Source: Thuidium tamariscinum (lineage: Eukaryota > Streptophyta > Bryopsida > Hypnales > Thuidiaceae). Taken from it: DNA of 64,000 nucleotides. A program made the position numbers and the translations under genes. Shown piece after piece: positions 59,638 to 64,000 of this stretch; the stretch's first letter is position 1, and the number at the start of each line of letters is the position of its first letter. Where the stretch lies: contig OX344755.2 of NCBI GenBank assembly GCA_947034885.2, positions 2,792,501 through 2,856,500 of the forward strand. The letters are read 5' to 3'. A model generated the notes under the pieces. That model was not told the origin of the DNA. It did no database searches and worked only from the letters and a program-made list of their open reading frames with translations.

Positions 59638-60189
59638 ATGGCAGCCATGGCGCAAGCTTCGTTCGTCACCCTCCCCGCGAGCTTGGGCGCTTCCTCTTCC
59701 CTAAGCCGAACGGGGGAGTCGTCTTCCCGCTTGCAATTCGCCGTTACCCACGCGGCGCCGCTGCGCTTGCAGAAGAAGTCGCTCGTGGCTCGCGCCGTGG
59801 TGACAGACATAGAGGATTTACTGACGAAGGTCAAGGGACTGACTCTCGCCGACGCCAAGACTTTCACAGACCGATTGTCGGAGGATCTCGGAATCTCTGC
59901 TCTCTCCTTCGGAGCGCCCGCTGCTGCTGCGCCTGCTGCTGGTGGAGCTGCCGCACCTGCCGCTGTGGAGGAGAAGACGGAATTCGACTTGAGCTTGGAT
60001 GAGGTGCCGGCTGCGTCCAGGATTTCGGTAATCAAGGCGGTCAGGACCTTGACTGCGTTGGGTTTGAAGGAGGCGAAGGATATGATTGATGCATTGCCCA
60101 AGAAGGTGAAGGAGGGAATTACGAAGGAGGAGGCCGAGGAGGCGAAGAAGGTCTTGGAGGCTGCGGGGGCCAAGGTCAGCATCAAATAA
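59638..60189 (+). CDS. RPL12: Plastid 50S ribosomal protein L12 (bL12c), precursor
   Basis: bL12 forms the flexible stalk of the bacterial-type ribosome and recruits translation GTPases; this copy serves plastid translation. 183 residues. Residues 1 to about 52 are a transit peptide rich in Ala, Ser and basic residues ([17 protein letters not shown]). The N-terminal dimerisation helices follow ([19 protein letters not shown]), then an Ala/Pro/Gly hinge (residues about 92-110), then the compact C-terminal domain ([31 protein letters not shown], ending AGAKVSIK). There is no intron. GC content is much higher than the flanks. The 255-residue antisense frame is a shadow. No damage is seen. Confidence 0.95.
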   Translation: MAAMAQASFVTLPASLGASSSLSRTGESSSRLQFAVTHAAPLRLQKKSLVARAVVTDIEDLLTKVKGLTLADAKTFTDRLSEDLGISALSFGAPAAAAPAAGGAAAPAAVEEKTEFDLSLDEVPAASRISVIKAVRTLTALGLKEAKDMIDALPKKVKEGITKEEAEEAKKVLEAAGAKVSIK

Positions 60190-61844
60190 GAGGTTGTGCT
60201 CTTAGCAGGTAGTTTTTATTAATTTCATGTGCCCGGCTGGGGTTTAGGGTTCATTTCCTCGGCTTGTGGTCATGGTTTATTAGGTGAAAAAACACACTCT
60301 TAGGTTTAACTAAAAGCGGGTTATACTTGCTACATTGTCAAATTCTTTGCAATGCCAAATGCTGGTCGCCTCGTCGCGGCTTTTCAACCTCTTGTTTCCG
60401 AGGCTCGAATCCTTCGTAGATACTCCTAATTTTTCCTCTTTATGTTGTGATGTGAAATGTTGATTCATAATGTATCCGTTCTCGAAAATGTTTTGTCTTG
60501 TCTCTATTTTTTAGGGATGATGTTTCGAAATGGCAGGTCGTCTTCCTGACCATGGGTTACAGATTAGGCTTCACTGGAAGTAGGAGCAGGTGGTTTATGA
60601 TTGTGAGCAGAGTGTCGGGAATTTGGTTAGTGAACTGAAGGTCGTGTCACTCGTTTGTGTTTCTGAGTGCGCAAGCTTGTAAGTCACACGTTTGTTGACT
60701 TCAATTTGCGCTGCACAGTCATAAGCATCGAATTTTGAGTCAGATAAGCAATGCTTGATGTCGTGACTGTTTCCAGTATGCTCTCAATACTGGTAGCATA
60801 TATTTTCTGATTTTCTGAGTGTTCGAGTTTTGGGGCCCGAACCTCCTTTATGTCGACGTGATATTCTTAATCTACGATGGTATCCAGTATTCCTTACCGA
60901 CGATTTAGAGAATAGATATCAGTACCGTCATGTAGTGATGAATGTCATCTGCAACTGTCACGTCCCGTGCAACCTACTGTTTCTGGTATTGCAGACAATG
61001 AGGTGAGTATCCTCGTGTGCTACGACTGTTGCAACGTTTCAACCTTGTTTATCAATAGTGCCATATGTGAAGAGGGTTTTTATGCAATGTGCTTGATTGA
61101 TTACTTGGAGTGTAAAGGGTTTCAGAAATTGGACATGCTTAGATCAGAACTCTTCAGCGAGTAGCAGTGACTTCTGTTCGACGATATCGCTTCCTCCACG
61201 GAAGCCCTCCACAGTGTGCACCCGCATCCAAGTTTTAGAGATCAGCGAATAACTGAATTCCGTAAACCACTCCTAGGAATTTCTGGGCGGGTTCTGGTGG
61301 CACAGTTAGGTCATAATGTCCGATTATGAGTAAGAGGTCCTATAATGGACCATCCAAGGGCTGAAACAGAATTTCAGGGAGGTAAAACTTCTAGAAATAT
61401 TTTTCAGTAAATTTTCCTTGAAAGAGAAGTAGAATTGACATTGAACCCAAGTCTTTTCATATTTTTTTGAGCTTCCTGGAATTAGTTATCAAATTTTGGA
61501 CTTGAAAAGGCATAGGACTCTATAATGGTGCCCTAGCTAAAATGTACATTGTTAGTTGCTAGAGGCTATGAAAAAGCAACATGTACAAATATTGTACATT
61601 TATGATAGGGTACCATTTAAGAACCCACCCTATATAAGAGCCTTCTACCTTAGTTTTCATTATGACCTTTTCATCCAACATTTGACTTTCATTTGATTTT
61701 CATGTTGAATCTTCATCTACTTCGTCAATTTCTTGGCAATAGTTTATGTCAAGCAATGCCCTCATCATCAAGGATTGTGGGAAAAAATGTGCTTCCTTGT
61801 CAATCCCTGCTCTCCTTGTCAATGCAATTTTTTTTTTACAATCT
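60190..61844. other. 3' flank of the L12 gene; no further gene called
   Basis: The first 1.1 kb is less AT-rich than the repeats and probably holds the 3' untranslated region. CAG/GTAGTTT at about 60209 and TTTTTAG near 60515 could be a 3'-UTR intron, unproven. GGGTTTAGGG near 60239 is telomere-like. The frame 60967-61164 (65 residues) is unrecognised. Repeat-like DNA resumes near 61400. Confidence 0.4.
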
Positions 61845-62164
61845 CACTACAAGGGAAATGGGCCTTAATCTACAGAAATTTTGACCGAATAGTGTCCTAA
61901 ATGACAACCACATGTCCGAAATGACAACTCCAACTTTTGAAATTTAGCACTTTGTTAATGTGGTCAATACTGCAATGTCTATCAAATTCTTGTCAATTTC
62001 TTTGTCAATTTTAACAAACAAGTTTAAAGTCTTCTAAGAAATTCAACAATTTTTTACATATAACTTCTAATTCAAATATAAAATTTTTACAAACAATTTG
62101 AGGAAATGTAGCACATGACAATTTTCAACCACTCACCATCCACATTTAAGCATTACTTGCATTT

Positions 62165-63155
62165 AGATAGAAGAAGCTCCATCTATATATTTGGAGTGGT
62201 AGAAGCACGGCCGATCCATGTGGGATATGTACATTTTTGAAGTTAGCAGAGCTCATAGTCAAGTTAGAAACCCGTGATTTGGTATAAAAACTAAGATTTC
62301 AAACCTCAATTAGGCATAGAAGAATGTCTTTTTACTAAAAAATTTGAATTAGCACTACTTAAAATATAAAATAGAGTTTCAAGTCCAAAATTCCATTTGA
62401 CATTTAAAGCTTTCAATCAAAAGTTATGGACAAATTTCAAAGAGAAAATTTGAAAAAATATAAAAAGAACAATTTCAAACACCTCTTTGAAATTCTAAAA
62501 CTTTTGATTGGAAACTTGAAATGTAAAACGTACTTTTTTGAATGAAACTTCAATTAACAATATAACTATCTTTAGTTCAAAATGTTTTACAAAAACACAT
62601 TCTACTATGCCTAAATGAGGTCTGAAGTCCTACTTTTAATACAATTCCTAATTCTAACTTAGTGGCAAGTTAGAAATAGGAATTGTATTAAAAAGTAGGA
62701 CTTCAGACCTCATTTAGGCATAGTAGAATGTGTTTTTGTAAAAAACTTTTAACTAAATCTAGTTAGATTATTAATTAAAGTTTCATTCAAAAAAATACGT
62801 TTCACATTTAAAGTTTCAAAATAAAAAGTTTTGGAATTTCAAAGAGGTGTTTGAAATTGTTCTTTTTACATTTTTCCAAAATTTTCTCTTTAAAATTTGT
62901 CCATAACTTTAGATTGAAAGCTTTAAATGTCAAATGAATTTTTGGACTTGAAACTCTATTTTATATTCTAACTAGTTTTAGTTCAAGGTTTTTTGTAAGA
63001 AAACATTCTTCTATGCCTAATTGAGGTCTGAAATTTTAGTTTTTATACCAAATTACGGGTTTCTAACTAGACTATGAGCTCTCCTAACTTCAAAAATGCA
63101 CATATCCCACATGGATTGGTCGTGCTCCTACCTCCATATGTGTATATAAAGAGCT
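62165..63155. repeat. ~1-kb palindrome nested in the CACTA element
   Basis: Two arms of about 490 bp meet near 62660 (CTAACTTAGTGGCAAGTTAG) and pair out to about 62165 and 63155. The outer part holds CATATCCCACATGG followed 38 bp later by TATATAAAGAG and a pyrimidine run, reading outward on the right. The same module is in the giant inverted repeat at 12045-12115. Non-coding. Confidence 0.8.
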
Positions 63156-63305
63156 TCCCTTCCCCTTTCACTTCACAATTATAAATGTTTTGTATACTTT
63201 TGAAAATAATGAAAATTAATTAATTAAAAAATATTCATCTAAACATTTATCATTTATCCAATAAAATTTCAACTAAACTTTTTTTTGGCCATTTTAGTTA
63301 TTTGT

Positions 63306-63546
63306 AAAGTCCCCACAACTTTGGGAATGACTTTTTTTGAAGTTGAGAAGGCAACTATAATTGAAGCGTCAAACTTTTTTGCAAGATACTTATGTCACAC
63401 GACTTCAAAAGTGGGGACCAAACTTTTTTAGGCACCGTTTTGATGGAAAAAAAAGTTTCATATCCACTTTTACTTCGACTTCTTTAACTCAACCGGCTTT
63501 TTCACAAATCATGAGTTTAAACCCCGGTTTAGGGTACTTTACAAAT
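63306..63546. repeat. Dispersed 245-bp repeat, family E, copy 2
   Basis: Matches 37624-37870. Ends TTTGTAAAGTCCCC and GGTACTTTACAAA are complementary. The frames crossing it are not genes. Confidence 0.75.
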
Positions 63547-63808
63547 AGCTCAATTATTTCAATTATTTTATTAAATCTTTGAATAATAAAAAATATTTTT
63601 TTGTTAATTAAGTGACGTGTCAAAAAAAATCCACAATGACAAAGGAGTAAAAAAAAGACTTGTTGACGTGTATTCATGTCCGAATCTATAGAAAAATTGA
63701 CAAAATTTTGTCAATTGGATGTCTGAATTAGGATCTCCTAATCTACAGAAGAATTGACATAATTCTGTCACTTTTTTTGTCAATTAGGAACAATTTTCTC
63801 TTGTAGTG

Positions 63809-64000
63809 TCCCTTCCTCCACAAAGATTATCCTAATATACATAAATTTTAAATTATGGTCAGTAATGTGCAAATTTATGTTAGGACACTCCTACTATCAT
63901 GATGGGTGTACAACACAACAACGTTCTTCAGATGTTCATAGCATTTTCATTTGAACTTATTCTCCTACTTTTCTCCATAGTTGGAGATTAAATGAATTCT
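63809..64000. other. AT-rich DNA at the window edge
   Basis: Nothing recognised. Confidence 0.4.

Larger units (their letters stand above)
61845..63808. mobile_element. ~2-kb non-autonomous CACTA element
   Basis: Ends CACTACAAGGGAAATGG and AATTTTCTCTTGTAGTG are good CACTA termini. Flanks TCT and TCC could be a mutated 3-bp duplication. Sub-terminal copies of ATCTACAGAA.AATTGAC recur near the right end. No transposase is present. It contains a 1-kb palindrome (62165-63155) and a family E repeat (63306-63546). Confidence 0.72.

Noticed and set aside
59418..60185. 255-residue antisense open frame over the plastid L12 gene
   Set aside because: It mirrors a GC-rich codon-biased gene whose sense product is unmistakable; the antisense product is low-complexity Ala/Ser sequence.

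Overview
This window is nuclear DNA of a land plant. Introns follow the GT..AG rule. One gene encodes a plastid ribosomal protein with a transit peptide, one a SAUR-type auxin-response protein and one a plant-type ankyrin/multi-pass membrane protein. Promoters carry telo-box-like AACCCTA/TTTAGGG motifs. The DNA is very AT-rich, gene density is low, and nearly all intergenic DNA is short non-autonomous DNA transposons, many nested. I saw no recognisable LTR retrotransposon. A bryophyte or other early-diverging lineage fits the feel of the sequence, but I cannot name the species.

Confident genes: cytosolic RPS18 (40920-41922, minus, four exons), plastid bL12c (59638-60189, plus, intronless) and a SAUR-like gene (53214-53570, plus, intronless). 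An ankyrin/PGG-like membrane protein gene (24334-26830, minus, three exons) carries an apparent one-base frameshift. A GC-richer gene for a 200-residue acidic protein of unknown function lies at 14507-15109. A decayed gene for the NAD(P)HX-epimerase half of the plant epimerase/pyridoxamine-phosphate-oxidase fusion (about 5597-7637) has frameshifts, a stop and a lost splice site, and no oxidase domain follows it.

The repeats fall into families. Family A has long inverted repeats starting GGGTGATTGCAAGAAACAC, about 0.7 kb or more. Family B starts TTAACCCCTAAAGGACCA and is bounded by TTAA like piggyBac elements, about 0.6-1.2 kb. Family C has AAGGTGGGTACACC..AAAGCGCCAC ends, about 0.3 kb. There are also CACTA elements, Stowaway/mariner elements with CTCCCTC..GGGAG ends in TA targets, a pogo/Tigger remnant with a piece of transposase, a PIF/Harbinger-like element holding two strong hairpins, and several smaller palindromic families. 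The largest is a 4.6-kb Stowaway-ended element (7879-12454) with inverted repeats of about 855 bp.

Layout: 1-3.4 kb repeats; 3.4-7.6 kb gene relics; 7.9-12.5 kb giant inverted-repeat element; 13-14.3 kb pogo and palindromic repeats; 14.4-15.4 kb acidic-protein gene; 15.5-24.3 kb nested repeats; 24.3-26.8 kb ankyrin gene with about 2 kb of ordinary upstream DNA; 28.7-40.6 kb nested and duplicated repeats; 40.9-42.1 kb RPS18; 42.2-52.7 kb repeats; 53.2 kb SAUR gene; 54-59.4 kb repeats; 59.6 kb plastid L12 gene; 61.8-63.8 kb CACTA element with a nested 1-kb palindrome. The genes look like independent housekeeping or regulatory loci, not a cluster with a shared job. The biology of most interest is the mobile DNA and its contacts with gene ends and promoters.
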